From Diacronema lutheri (lineage: Eukaryota > Haptophyta > Pavlovophyceae > Pavlovales > Pavlovaceae), in NCBI GenBank assembly GCA_019448385.1, contig JAGTXO010000091.1:1-54166 (forward strand): DNA of 54,166 nucleotides. The letters are read 5' to 3'. Shown one piece after another: positions 40,863 to 51,200 of the stretch (within the stretch, counting starts at the first letter, position 1; each line of letters starts with the position of its first letter). The notes under the pieces are model-generated. The model was not told where the DNA came from and made no database searches. It was given only the letters and a program-made list of their open reading frames with translations. A program made the translations under genes and the position numbers.

Positions 40863-42646
40863 TCAGTTTCGCATCGAGTAGGACCAGATGTCGCGCAGCG
40901 TCGTGCGGTCGCCAAAGTCGAGCGACTCGAGCTCGAGGTACTTACACCGCCCGGCGTCGCTTCCCAGCTGGTCGAGCAGCGCACGCAAGCCTGGCGTGCA
41001 AGAAGGGAGTAGGGATGCTCGGTCAGAATGGGTGAGCGCGCGCAGTGTCGCGGCGCGAGGAGAGGCTGTGCGCACAGGGGCTGGTGCGCGCGCAAGCCAC
41101 GGCAGGCAGGCGAACAGCCGCGAGCTCTGCGCATCGCAAAACAGCACGGCCAGCAGGCTAGTGCGCGCCAGCATGGCGGCGGCGCACGGCGCGCGCCGCG
41201 CTCGGTGTGCGCGCACTCGCAGGCACGGCGCTCGGCTCCGGCTCGCAACCATCAAGGACAACAATGAGCACGTGACGCCCTCCCCGCACGAGCGCGACGC
41301 CGAGCAGCCCGAGGATTGGGCGCTCCTCGCCCGCGACAGGCAGCGCCGAGCCGTCCGCCGGCGGCGCCGTCAGCGCGACGGCCTCCCATCGCCCGCCCTT
41401 TGCGCGGTTTCGGAAGCCGCGAACTTCGCAATAAATCGGCGCTGCGTTCGTAGGCGCGCGCTCGGCGGGAAGAGCGTAACGGCGCGCCGATGGCGGGACG
41501 GCGAGCGCGCGCGCTGCGCCGCCCTCGACGATCGAAATGATCGCCTCCTGAGAACGATGGCGGACGGTGGCGGACGGTGGCGGACGGTGGCGGACGATGG
41601 CGGACGTGAGCGGAAGATGTCGGACGGTGGCGGACGGTGGCGGACGATGGCGGACGTGAGCGGAGGGAAACGAGGGGCACGGGGGCAGGGGGACGCGTGG
41701 GAAGGGGAAAGGGGGCGGGTGCATCGTGCAGGGGCAGAGTGAAGGCGTGGTCGTTGGCACCGGCATTGCCGTGCGCCATGGGAGGGGGCGCGTCGTTTGG
41801 TGGGTGGATGGTGGGTAGGTGTGTTGGTCGGGCGCGCGGCGCGCGCATGCGCCTTGGCGCCGCTGGGGCGGCTCTCGGAGAGCGAGCAGCCGCGCCGCGC
41901 CGCGCCGCGCCGCGCCGCGCCGCGCCGCGCGCGCACGAGGGAGCGAAACGGCTCGGATGAGACGGGTAACGATGGCGGCTGCGAGGAGGCGGGCGCTGGC
42001 TGTGGCCGCGGCTCCGACGGCGGCGCTTGGGCCGCAGACGGGCGCGCGCGAGCGCCCGCGCCCGCTGCGGGCGGCTGCTGCGTTGGCAAACTCGGCTCCG
42101 GCGGGCGTGACTCTGTGCGGCCGCGCGGGAAGGCGGCAGCGACGCGCTCTTGCAAACTGCCTGCCGGTCCGGCGGTTCCTGCCGGTCCGGCGGTTCCTGC
42201 CGGTCCGGCGGTTCCTGCCGGTCCGGCGGTTCCTGCCGGTCCGGCGGTTCCTGCACTCGCCGTCCGCAGCATGGCGGCGGTGGTGGGGTCGAGCGCACGC
42301 GGCTGCCGCGGCGGGGCTGGCGGCAAGACGCCCGCGAGCGCCCGCCAGGCCTGCAATGGCGGAGAGCGGGGGGGGGGGGGGGGGAGGGTGGGCGCAGGGG
42401 AGCGGGGGGGGGGGGGGGAGAGGAGGGAAAGGGGGGGGGGGGGGGGGAGGGGGGGGGGAGGGGGGGGGGGGGGGAGGATGCAACTGTCCTTGCCTGCCGC
42501 ATGGTCTGCCGCTCCTGTGGCGCGAGCTTGAGCATCGTGATGAGGCTCTCGACGAGTGGGCCGTTACGGAAGAGGAAACCGCCAGATGCAGCGTCGAGCT
42601 CAATGAGCCAATCGTTCATGCGTTCAGCGCGCTCGGAGAGGCGCTG

Positions 42647-42686
<40 letters not shown>

Positions 42687-43533
42687 GGGGGTTGAAGTTG
42701 GAGAGGCGTTGGCATTAGGTTGGGGTTAGGGTACCGAACAGCGCTGCACAGCGCGCGGCTGGCGCCGTTACCGCTAGGATGGCGGCCCTTTCGTTGAACT
42801 GCAATCGGAACCACTCAGCGCGCGCAGCCTGCGGTGAGACGGATCGGCCTGTGCCGCGGCAGGCCATCACGGAGAGGGGGAAGGGGGGGGTTGGGGGTGC
42901 AAGGGGGAGGAGGAGGGGGGAGGAGGGGGGGGGCGGGGGGGTGGGGCTGGGCGCGTTAGGCGCTGCTCGCGCGCGCCACGCTGCAGCGACGCATGCAGGC
43001 AGCACGCACGCGGGCGCACATCATCCCCGCTATGGCCGCCATGGCGGCCATGGCGGCCATGGCTGCCATGGCCGCCATGGCAGTTATGGCCGCCATCCCC
43101 GCCATGGCCGCCATGGCCGCCGCACGTGGGGCGCGCGCACGTCCGTGGGGCGCGCCGCGCCGCGCGCAGGCGCCGCGGCGGGGGCTGGGCGGCGCAGGGC
43201 CCGTGCGCAGGGCAGGGCGTGCGCAGAAGCGCGGCGCACCCGCCACAATCATTGCGAGCACGGTGCCAACTGCCCACGTGTCCATTGCGAAAAGCGCGGG
43301 AAGGTTCGACTGCGCGGCGGGTCGAGGGTGGTGCGGCGGTCGGGCGTAGGTCGGCGGGGGCGGGGCGGGACGGGCGGGGCGGGCGGGGCGGGGCGGGGCG
43401 GGCGCGTAGGGGTGGCGGGCCGGTTGAGGACGGGGCTAGCGTCAGCCGCGTGGCCGCTAGGCTCGCAGCGCGCCGCACGCTCGCCGCGCCCGTGGCGAGG
43501 AGCGCCTTTGCTCCGGTGCAGAATCCCCCCCAG

Positions 43534-43566
<33 letters not shown>

Positions 43567-43659
43567 AACCCCATTACAAACCCCAACCGCTCGGGCGCGG
43601 GACTGTCGCAAAAGCCGCGCAATGGCGTCAAAGAGCGCGCGCGTGCAGGCGGAGGGGAA

Positions 43660-43693
<34 letters not shown>

Positions 43694-44413
43694 AGGGAGG
43701 GGGCGGGGGGCGAGGGCGGAGGGCGAATGGCGCACCTGCACGATGAGACCGCTCAGGACCTCGGGCGGCGTGTACGCCCATGATCGCGGCACCTGGAACG
43801 TGCGGTTCGCCGCGTTGAGCGACGGGCCGGCGCCGGCGCCGACAATGCGCAGCCGCAGCGGGTCGGACGGAGACACGCGCCCGATCCGGACGGACTTGTC
43901 GTTGATGCAGAGGTGCGGGATGCCGCGCGAGTGGAGGTGGCGAATCGCGTCGAGCAGGTCGCGAATCAGGCCAAGCCGCTCCGCGTCGGGCAGCGGCGCG
44001 TCGCCCGGCCGCGGCCAGCCGTCGAATTGTTCGAGCGGTTGGCCAAAGCGTTCAAATGCGTGGAAGCAGAGGCGCTTGTTGGCGGGGAAGACGGGCTCGG
44101 ACTCAAAGGATCCGAGGTAGCCGCTGAGTCCGTCTGGCGTCTCCGACGAGCGTGCCATGTCGCTCAGCTCCAGCTTCTCCGCCGCCCAGATCAACGGGTC
44201 GTCCACCTCGACGATCAGGCGCCGCTGGTCGTCGCCCGCGCCGCCGTCCGTCGCGCCGGCGGGCGGCGTGGACGGCTGAGCGGCGCCGTCATCGGAGGCG
44301 ATTGGCCGCGCGCGCGACGCGCCAGCGCGCGAGCGCGCCCCCGCCGACCACGCCAGCCCGGCGCACCGCGCCGCAAGTAGGCTCGCGACGAGCACCCGGC
44401 GCAGCGCCGCCAT
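40863..44413 (-). CDS. Plastid-type pseudokinase with unassigned C-terminal domain
   Basis: Six exons (44413-43736, 43309-43240, 42848-42772, 42643-42494, 41547-41250, 40990-40863) sum to 466 codons plus stop. Introns are 426, 391, 128, 946 and 259 bp; the 946-bp one is GC-AG (GCAAGG). An N-terminal signal-like stretch (MAALRRVLVASLLAARCAGL) precedes an Arg/Ala-rich transit-like region. The kinase fold shows the catalytic-loop position IRHLHSRGIPHLCINDKSVR, the APE-like YTPPEVLSG and the helix-F MDTWAVGTVLAMIVAG. HRD and DFG are lost (GAGAG follows), so activity is unlikely. The C-terminal ~200 residues (NDWLIELDAASGGFLFRNG, IYCEVRGFRNRAKGGRWEAV, ELESLDFGDRTTLRDIWSY) match no domain I know. 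Plastid location is inferred. Confidence 0.72.
42166..42255 (-). repeat. 18-bp tandem repeat in the pseudokinase intron
   Basis: About five copies of GCCGGTCCGGCGGTTCCT in tandem, with long G runs at 42369-42475 in the same intron. A CGGACGGTGG repeat lies at 41562-41650. Confidence 0.85.
43030..43120. repeat. GCCATGGC palindromic repeat in the pseudokinase intron
   Basis: About a dozen copies of the palindrome-like GCCATGGCC/GGCCATGGC, within intron 42849-43239. They generate artificial Met/Ala reading frames on both strands. Confidence 0.85.
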
Positions 44414-46008
44414 CGCGCCTTTTCCAGTGTCGGCCTTTTGGCGCGCACGCCGTACAGTAAAACGTAAAAGCCGTTCCGCTCGCCGTCGGCCTTGCGACGG
44501 CCGTCGTCGTGCGCCGTGTGTGCGGCGATGCCGCACCGCTCGCCGCGCCGCTGCACACGGGCGCCGCGACCGGTGGCTGCCACGCACGCGCTCCTCGCCG
44601 CTCCCTAGGCCATGCGCGACGGCGCGTCGCGCCGCGCGTTGCACAGCGAGTCGCAGAGCATTGACAGCCGCGCGCATCGCCGTCAGCTTTGTGCCGGGCC
44701 TAGGGCAGCTCGGCCCTGCGCGCGACGTGTCCGCGCTGTGGTAGGGCGCTAGTTCAGGGCGTGAGCTCAGGGCGCACAAGTCCCGGCCGTGCCCGGGCTC
44801 TGGACTCGGATTCCAGCGCAGTTCAACATACGGCGGATGTGACCACGGCTGCGGCTGCGGCTGCGGCTGAGGACAATCGCTTAGGCTATCGTCCTATGCG
44901 ACGGCCGGTCGCTCGACGCACGCACGTACCCCGAGCCGAGCGTGCTGCTCGCCGTCGGCGAACCTCTGCACCGGTGCAGACGTGCAGTCGGCGCACTGCG
45001 CGAACCTCGCGCGGCCGACACGGCCGCCACCGACGACAACGCGGGCGCGGCCATCGCTGGCTCCACTCGATCTGCCGACGCCGAGGCGGAAGCGGCGTCT
45101 ACGTCGGCAGCGCCGCGCGCAACGCGATCCGCGGCCGTCGGCGCAAGCGGGCCCGCCGACGCGCGCAGAGGCGGTCTCGGCGCGCTGACTCAGAGTGCGC
45201 CCCCCCAGCTGCGCTGATGCTCCAAGCGACTGCGCGGCTGCGCCTCGGCGAACTCTGAGTCAGCGCGACATTTCTCGTTCTTCGCGAGGGGATGCGCTTC
45301 GGTGCCTTTGACTGCGTCTGCGGCGTGCGCAACGTGTACAGCGTGCGCAGCGGCTGCTGAAGCCGCCGTGGCAGCTCGGGCTGCAGCTGCAGCTTCGCCG
45401 GCACGTTTAGCCCAGCAAACGCAAACGCGTAGGGCTCGCCGTGTGGGGTGTGTGGCGCCAGATCAGCCATCGCGACTGTCGCGGCCGCCTTTGCCGGCGG
45501 CGGCGCCTTCTTCACTGCCGCGGTTGGGGGCGCGCCGGCCGTCTGCGCGTCAGCTGGCGTGAGCGCCGGTCGCGGCCGCCGCTTGGCGTGAGCGCCGGTG
45601 CCGTCGCGTGCGGCGTCTGCATCAGCGGCGCCGGCCGCGTCCGCGGCGGCGCGCGCAGCACCGGCTTCACAGGCTGCTGCGGCGATGACTGGGCCGCCAG
45701 CCTCGTCACCGGCAACTGCGGCCACTGCTGCGACAGGGAGGGTGATTGGGCACCTCGACGTGGCGAATGAGCAGCGCATGAATGGCGTGCAGGTGCACAT
45801 GTTGACGGAGATCGTCCGGGGCGGTACAAGCCGTGAGTATTCTTGGTGGTGGGCAGTTGAAAGCATACCAAAAATAGCCCCCTCTCCCCTTAATAAATGA
45901 CCCGCCTGTAAGCGTCGTTAGTATAAATGGATACGGAGAACGCCTAGGAATTTGTTTCACGAGCGCCTTTCGTGCCCGTTTTTCCAACTGCCGTGGCGCT
46001 TAAACACG
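44414..46008. other. 1.6-kb region without a supported gene
   Basis: This is the upstream DNA of the pseudokinase (-) and protease (+) genes. A plus-strand stretch near 45735-45900 (IGHLDVANEQRMNGVQVHML, ending LNK-stop) and its minus-strand counterpart are both open, but neither shows a recognisable domain. GCGGCT triplets occur near 44849-44870. A micro-insertion of retroelement tail lies at 45900-45922. A decayed gene is possible. Confidence 0.4.
45893..45929 (+). mobile_element. 23-bp retroelement tail with 7-bp target duplication
   Basis: ATAAATG at 45893-45899 and at 45923-45929 flanks 23 bp (ACCCGCCTGTAAGCGTCGTT plus AGT), the 3' end of the LINE family, in plus orientation. It lies 80 bp upstream of the protease start codon. 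Confidence 0.8.
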
Positions 46009-47781
46009 ATGGTACTGCAATCGCTGCTGGTGCTGCTCTGCGCGCTCGCGCTCGCCGGCGCGTCCGGGGTACATGGGGCGGGTGATGAGCGTAAGATGAA
46101 GCTGGACGTGAACGGCAAGGCGCTATATCTCGTCTCCAAGCCGGATTCCACGCCTGAGGCGCTCGTTGCCGTGATCCGCGAGGTTGGCCTCGAGTCGTCG
46201 ATCGTCAGCACTCTCAATGTGGGGCAGGTGCCGGCGACAGTCGTGCGCACCGACGCGGCGGGCGCGAGCGCGTGCAAGGCGCACGGGCTGACGGTACGCG
46301 CCGACAAGTGGACCATGAAGCCCGCCGACGCAGACCTCCCGTGGGGCCTCGACCGCATCGACCAGCCCTCGCTCCCGCTTGACGGCAAGTACACGTCGCC
46401 GTACGGCGGCGCCGGCGCGACGCTCTTCGTCGCGGACACCGGCGTCGATGCATCGCACGCTGCATTCGCTGGCCGGACAATCACGGGCGTCGACCTCATC
46501 AATGAAGCCGATGGCGACCACCTGAACGTGTGCGACGGCCACGGCACGCATGTCGCGGCCACTGCCGCCGGCGTCGGCTACGGCGTCGCGCCGCTCGCCG
46601 ACATCGTCTCGCTCAAGGTATGCGCCTGCGACACATTTTTTGGGTGCTCGGAGCTTGCAGTCATGCTGGCCTTTGTATACGCGCAAAACCATGCGGCGGC
46701 CAAGAAGGTGATCAACCTCTCGCTCGGCGGTCCGGGCGGCTTCGGGAACGGTGACTACTTGCCCGGCGTGCAGAGCAACTACAGCACGTTCAATGAGCTC
46801 GTCGCCGACACGGTGCGCAGCGGCGTCACGGTGGTCACGGCCGCGGGTAACGACAACTGGGACGCGTGTGTCTTCAACCCGGGCAACGCGCCGGCCGCTA
46901 TCAACGTTGGCGCGGTGCGCAGCAACGATCGACTTGCGCCGTTCACCAACTGGGGCCCTTGCGTCGACATTTTTGCGCCCGGCGTCGGTGTGCTCTCGGC
47001 CGAGGCGAAGACGACGGATGGCGCGCTTGAGGCCTCGGGCACGAGCATGGCTGCGCCCCATGTTGCCGGCGTCGCGCTGCAGATCGCCGCTGCGTACGAC
47101 ACGTCGGACCCCCTCGTGATCCGCGCGCAGATCCTCGCGCTCGCCAGGCGCGGCGTGGTCGACGAGTTCAATGCGCGCAAGGAGGCGCAACGCATGGTGC
47201 CCGCCGCGTTCCCTGTGACTCGGCTGGGCGGTCCGCCCCTCCTGCTCCAGGCGCTCACCTATCCGCTCCCGACGCTCCCGACGGACGCGCCGGAGCCAAG
47301 CGACGTGCCGATCAACTCGGAAAAGGGGCCGCACAATGTGACTATCGCCGTCTTTGGCGACGAGTTCGCGTTCAGCGACCTGTGGGTGCGGCTGTACAAG
47401 GTCAACTTCGACCTGACCCACGAGATTGCGATGGAGCTGAAGGGTGGCTTCCCGCAAGAGGAGCTCGTCGTCCGCACGGCAATGCTACCGGCCGGCGAGT
47501 ACATGTTCGTCGCAACCGATGATTACTACGACGGGTATGTCGGAACCAGCGTCGCCTTCCACGCCGTGTACGTGGACGGCACCCTCGTGCACCAGATGGG
47601 CAGCCATTGGTTCGGCTCGTCCGACCTCCACAGCTTCACGATCACCGACGGTTTGCCTGTATGCTGCCCCGAGGGCTGCGTGGCGCACAGTTCGCACGAT
47701 GGTGCGTCGCGCACGCGCCGCTCGCTCCTCTTCGGCTCGTTCGCGCGCACGTGCCCGCCCGGCTGCATCTCGACGGCATAA
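46009..47781 (+). CDS. Secreted subtilisin-like serine protease (S8, proteinase K type)
   Basis: An intronless frame of 590 residues. A signal peptide (MVLQSLLVLLCALALAGASG) is followed by an inhibitor-type prodomain (to ~residue 105) and a catalytic domain starting LPWGLDRIDQPSLPLDG. The triad is Asp in LFVADTGVD, His in CDGHGTHVAATAAG and Ser in ASGTSMAAPHVAGVAL. AAGNDNWDACVFNPGNAPAA supplies the oxyanion Asn and the proteinase-K/cerevisin-type context. A C-terminal beta-rich extension of ~170 residues contains paired cysteines (VCCPEGC, RTCPPGC) and may bind ligands or cell wall. Extracellular or vacuolar protein breakdown is inferred. Confidence 0.93.
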   Translation: MVLQSLLVLLCALALAGASGVHGAGDERKMKLDVNGKALYLVSKPDSTPEALVAVIREVGLESSIVSTLNVGQVPATVVRTDAAGASACKAHGLTVRADKWTMKPADADLPWGLDRIDQPSLPLDGKYTSPYGGAGATLFVADTGVDASHAAFAGRTITGVDLINEADGDHLNVCDGHGTHVAATAAGVGYGVAPLADIVSLKVCACDTFFGCSELAVMLAFVYAQNHAAAKKVINLSLGGPGGFGNGDYLPGVQSNYSTFNELVADTVRSGVTVVTAAGNDNWDACVFNPGNAPAAINVGAVRSNDRLAPFTNWGPCVDIFAPGVGVLSAEAKTTDGALEASGTSMAAPHVAGVALQIAAAYDTSDPLVIRAQILALARRGVVDEFNARKEAQRMVPAAFPVTRLGGPPLLLQALTYPLPTLPTDAPEPSDVPINSEKGPHNVTIAVFGDEFAFSDLWVRLYKVNFDLTHEIAMELKGGFPQEELVVRTAMLPAGEYMFVATDDYYDGYVGTSVAFHAVYVDGTLVHQMGSHWFGSSDLHSFTITDGLPVCCPEGCVAHSSHDGASRTRRSLLFGSFARTCPPGCISTA

Positions 47782-48265
47782 CAAGTGCACAACACGCTGC
47801 ACGCGCAGCGCCTCGGCTCGCACAGTGCTCGAGCACGCACACGCCTCGTGTGGCGGTGCCCGTGGCCGCGCCGGACCGGCCATGTCGCCGAAGCATGCGC
47901 GCAACATGGCGCTCATGATGGCAAAGCTCGATGAGGCGAACCCTTCCTGTACGCTCCCCCAAGTTGCCAAGCACACATGTCTTCAAAAAGCGGGGCGTTC
48001 TTTCTGCCATGCGCAGCTCATCCTCGCGCGCGTGCAATTCGTCGCTCCGCTCACCGCGCAGCGCGCCTCCAGTCGCGCGCCCGCGCGCAGCGTCTTCCCA
48101 ATGCGCTCGCCTGAGGTGGCGCTCATGGCGCAGGGGAACGGCGGGCGCTGTTTTGGTGGTGCGGGGGCGGCGTAGGGGGGTTTCGGCTCTCGTGCGGTCA
48201 TGCGGTTGCGCGACGCGTGATACCATGCCATCCTCACGATCTCAACTACCCTCACGTGCCAGACC
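47782..48265. other. Convergent intergenic region
   Basis: 484 bp between the protease and acetyltransferase stop codons. Reading frames here have no domain or consistent coding character. Nothing is assigned. Confidence 0.45.
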
Positions 48266-51200
48266 TCAATCTATGAGTGCCTCGGTGTAGAACCGAGATG
48301 GTAGCAGCTCGCCGCTGTGCAGCGCGAGATCATCCTCGCCAGCGGCCGAGCCGACCACGCGGACACCGCCACTCCCCAAATTTGCGTGGGGCTGCGCCTT
48401 TGGCATTTCCAACGACGCGCCATCGCCGCCAGCGGCGCCAATCGCGTCGCAGCTGCTCGCAGCGCGCGCGCGGGGCAACGACGCTCGCGGCATCGCCGCT
48501 CCACCCGCCCGCCGCACGCCCGCATGCTCGTCAAGCTGCTTGTTGAGCTGCCTGTTGAGCGCCGTACCGAGGTCGGCATCGCCGTCTTGCGCGAGCTCGG
48601 CTGCGGTGCTGGCGTACCGCGTCGTGTGGTGCAGGTGCCACAGGAGGACCTGCGCCCCGGGTGGGGAAAGGAGGGGGGGGGGGGGGTATCATGGGTCAAG
48701 CGGGGAGGGGGGGGGGGGGGGGGAGGGGGGGGGAGGAAGATGTTCGTGTATTGCAGGATTCGTCGGGCGCACCTTTGTAGAGTGCGCCGCGTGCGCATAG
48801 TCGTCGAACTGCCAATGCTGCGCCTGGCACTGCGAGAGGAACGCCGCGCGCGAGTCGACCAGCGCGTTTGACCGCCATGCGTGCGCGGCGCGCGTGACGC
48901 CATGCACCCACGCCGGCTCCGCGCGTGCGCGCTCGCCGCTCGCCGCGTCCGCCTCGCCCGCCGGCGCGGCTGCGCGCGGCGAGGCGGGCAGCGGCGTCAG
49001 CTTGGCGACGAGAAACTGCTTCCGCTGCTTCTTCAGCTGCCGCTGCACGTCGAGCACGAGGCGCGACGACGCCTGCCGCGTCGGCATGGCCGGCCGATTC
49101 TCTGCGCCGTGCGGCGGCCGCGACGGCGCGGCCGACATGGCCACGGCCGCCACCGCCACCGCCTCCGCCGAGTCGTCGGCGCCGCCACCGCCGCCGTCGC
49201 TCGCGGCGCGCTCCGCCGCCGCCATGGGAGCGCACGCTTGCGCACCGCCAGTTGTCGCGAGTGCACCGCCTGACTCGCTCGCAGCGGCGCCCGCCGTGGG
49301 CGCGCCGAGGCTGCCGGTGGTGCCCGCGCCTGCGCCCACGCCACCTCGCTGGGCGCCCGCGCCTGCGCCCACGTCACCTTTTTGGGCGCCCGCGCCTGCG
49401 CCCGCGCCACCTTTTTGGGCGCCCGTTGTGTGTTCCGCGCCAGCTCCGTCAGCGGCCGCTGCGGCAGCGCCGGGCTGCGCGTGGCGCGTGGCGAGCGCGC
49501 GCAGCTTGTCCGCCCAGTAGTCGCCCTCGAAGACGGGAAAAGTCCGGACAGAATCCATGTCTGCCGTCTCGTCGTAAAGCTCGGTCACGCTCGTCACGAC
49601 GCCGTCGTCGGCCGCGCCGCACAGCATCTGCTCGTACCACGCGCGCAGCTTGGCGCACGACATGGGCCGCACGTGCTCCGCGTCGCGTGGCTTTGCGTGA
49701 AAGACATAATCGTCGCCCGGCTGCGGCGGCGCGACCCAGATGTGCGCGCGAGTAATGCCGGCCGCCGCCTGCGCGCGCAGGTAGCCGCGCAAGATCGCGT
49801 GGTACACGAGCGTGCGCGCGCCGTCCGGCGGCGAGGCGCGGAGCAGCCGGACTGAGTCGAGGTACGAGACATAGAGTCGGCCACTGTTGGGCTGAGGGCA
49901 GTCCGGGCCGTACTCCTGCGTTGAAATCCGGGGAGGGTTAAGGGGGAGGGGGGGGGGGGGGGGGGGCGCACGCGTGTTTTGGATGGGTAAGAGGATGGGA
50001 GGGCGGGTGGAAGGACAGGATCGCACACACGCCCCCACCCTCCTCTTCATCCACAACCGCCCCACCTGCAAGTAGACGGCAAAGAGGCAAATGTCCGCAC
50101 CGTCTTGCGACTGGAAGGCCATCAGACAGCGCGAAATGTACGGGAACTCGTCCGGGTAGGCAAGTCCGTATCGCGACTTGAGTGCAGGCTGCACGCATCG
50201 GTGCATATAGTGCGGTGCGGTAACGGGCGGGTCAGCGGGCGTGCGTGCAGATTCATGACGCGCCCAGTGGCGGGGTGGTGGCAGGACGGCAAGGCGGTGG
50301 CGAGCGGCGAGGGCATGGGCGTCGCTGGCGCGCGTGCGATACGCGCGAGTTGGGCGGCGCGCGCGTTCTGCGGCACAGCGCGCGCCGGCGCGCCGAACGA
50401 TGGCGGCCCGGCCTTGGCGGACGGAGGGCGGAGGGGCCAGGCGAAGGGCGGGCCAGGCGAAGGGCGGGCCAGGCAAAGGGCGGGCCAGGCAAAGGGCGGG
50501 CCAGGCAAAGGGCGGGCCAGGCCAAGGGCGGGCCAGGCCAAGGGCGGGCCAGGCAAAGGGCGGGCCAGGCCAAGGGCGGGCCAGGCCAAGGGCGGGCCAG
50601 GCAAAGGGCGGGCCAGGCAACGGGCGGGCCAGGCAAAGGGCGGGCCAGGCAACGGGCGGGCCAGGCAAAGGGCGGGCCAGGCCAAGGGCGGGCCAGGCCA
50701 AGGGCGGGCCAGGCAAAGGGCGGGCCAGGCAACGGGCGGGCCAGGCAAAGGGCGGGCCAGGCAACGGGCGGGCCAGGCAAAGGGCGGGCCAGGCAAAGGG
50801 CGGGCCAGGCAACGGGCGGGCCAGGCAAAGGGCGGGCCAGGCCAAGGGCGGGCCAGGCCAAGGGCGGGCCAGGCAAAGGGCGGGCCAGGCAAAGGGCGGG
50901 CCAGGCAAAGGGCGGGCCAGGCAACGGGCGGGCCAGGCAAAGGGCGGGCCAGGCCAAGGGCGGGCCAGGCAAAGGGCGGGCCAGGCAAAGGGCGGGCCAG
51001 GCAACGGGCGGGCCAGGCAAAGGGCGGGCCAGGCAACGGGCGGGCCAGGCAACGGGCGGGCCAGGCAAAGGGCGGGCCAGGCAACGGGCGGGCCAGGCAA
51101 CGGGCGGGCCAGGCAAAGGGCGGGCCAGGCAAAGGGCGGGCCAGGCAAAGGGCGGGCCAGGCAAAGGGCGGGCCAGGCAAAGGGCGGGCCAGGCAACGGG

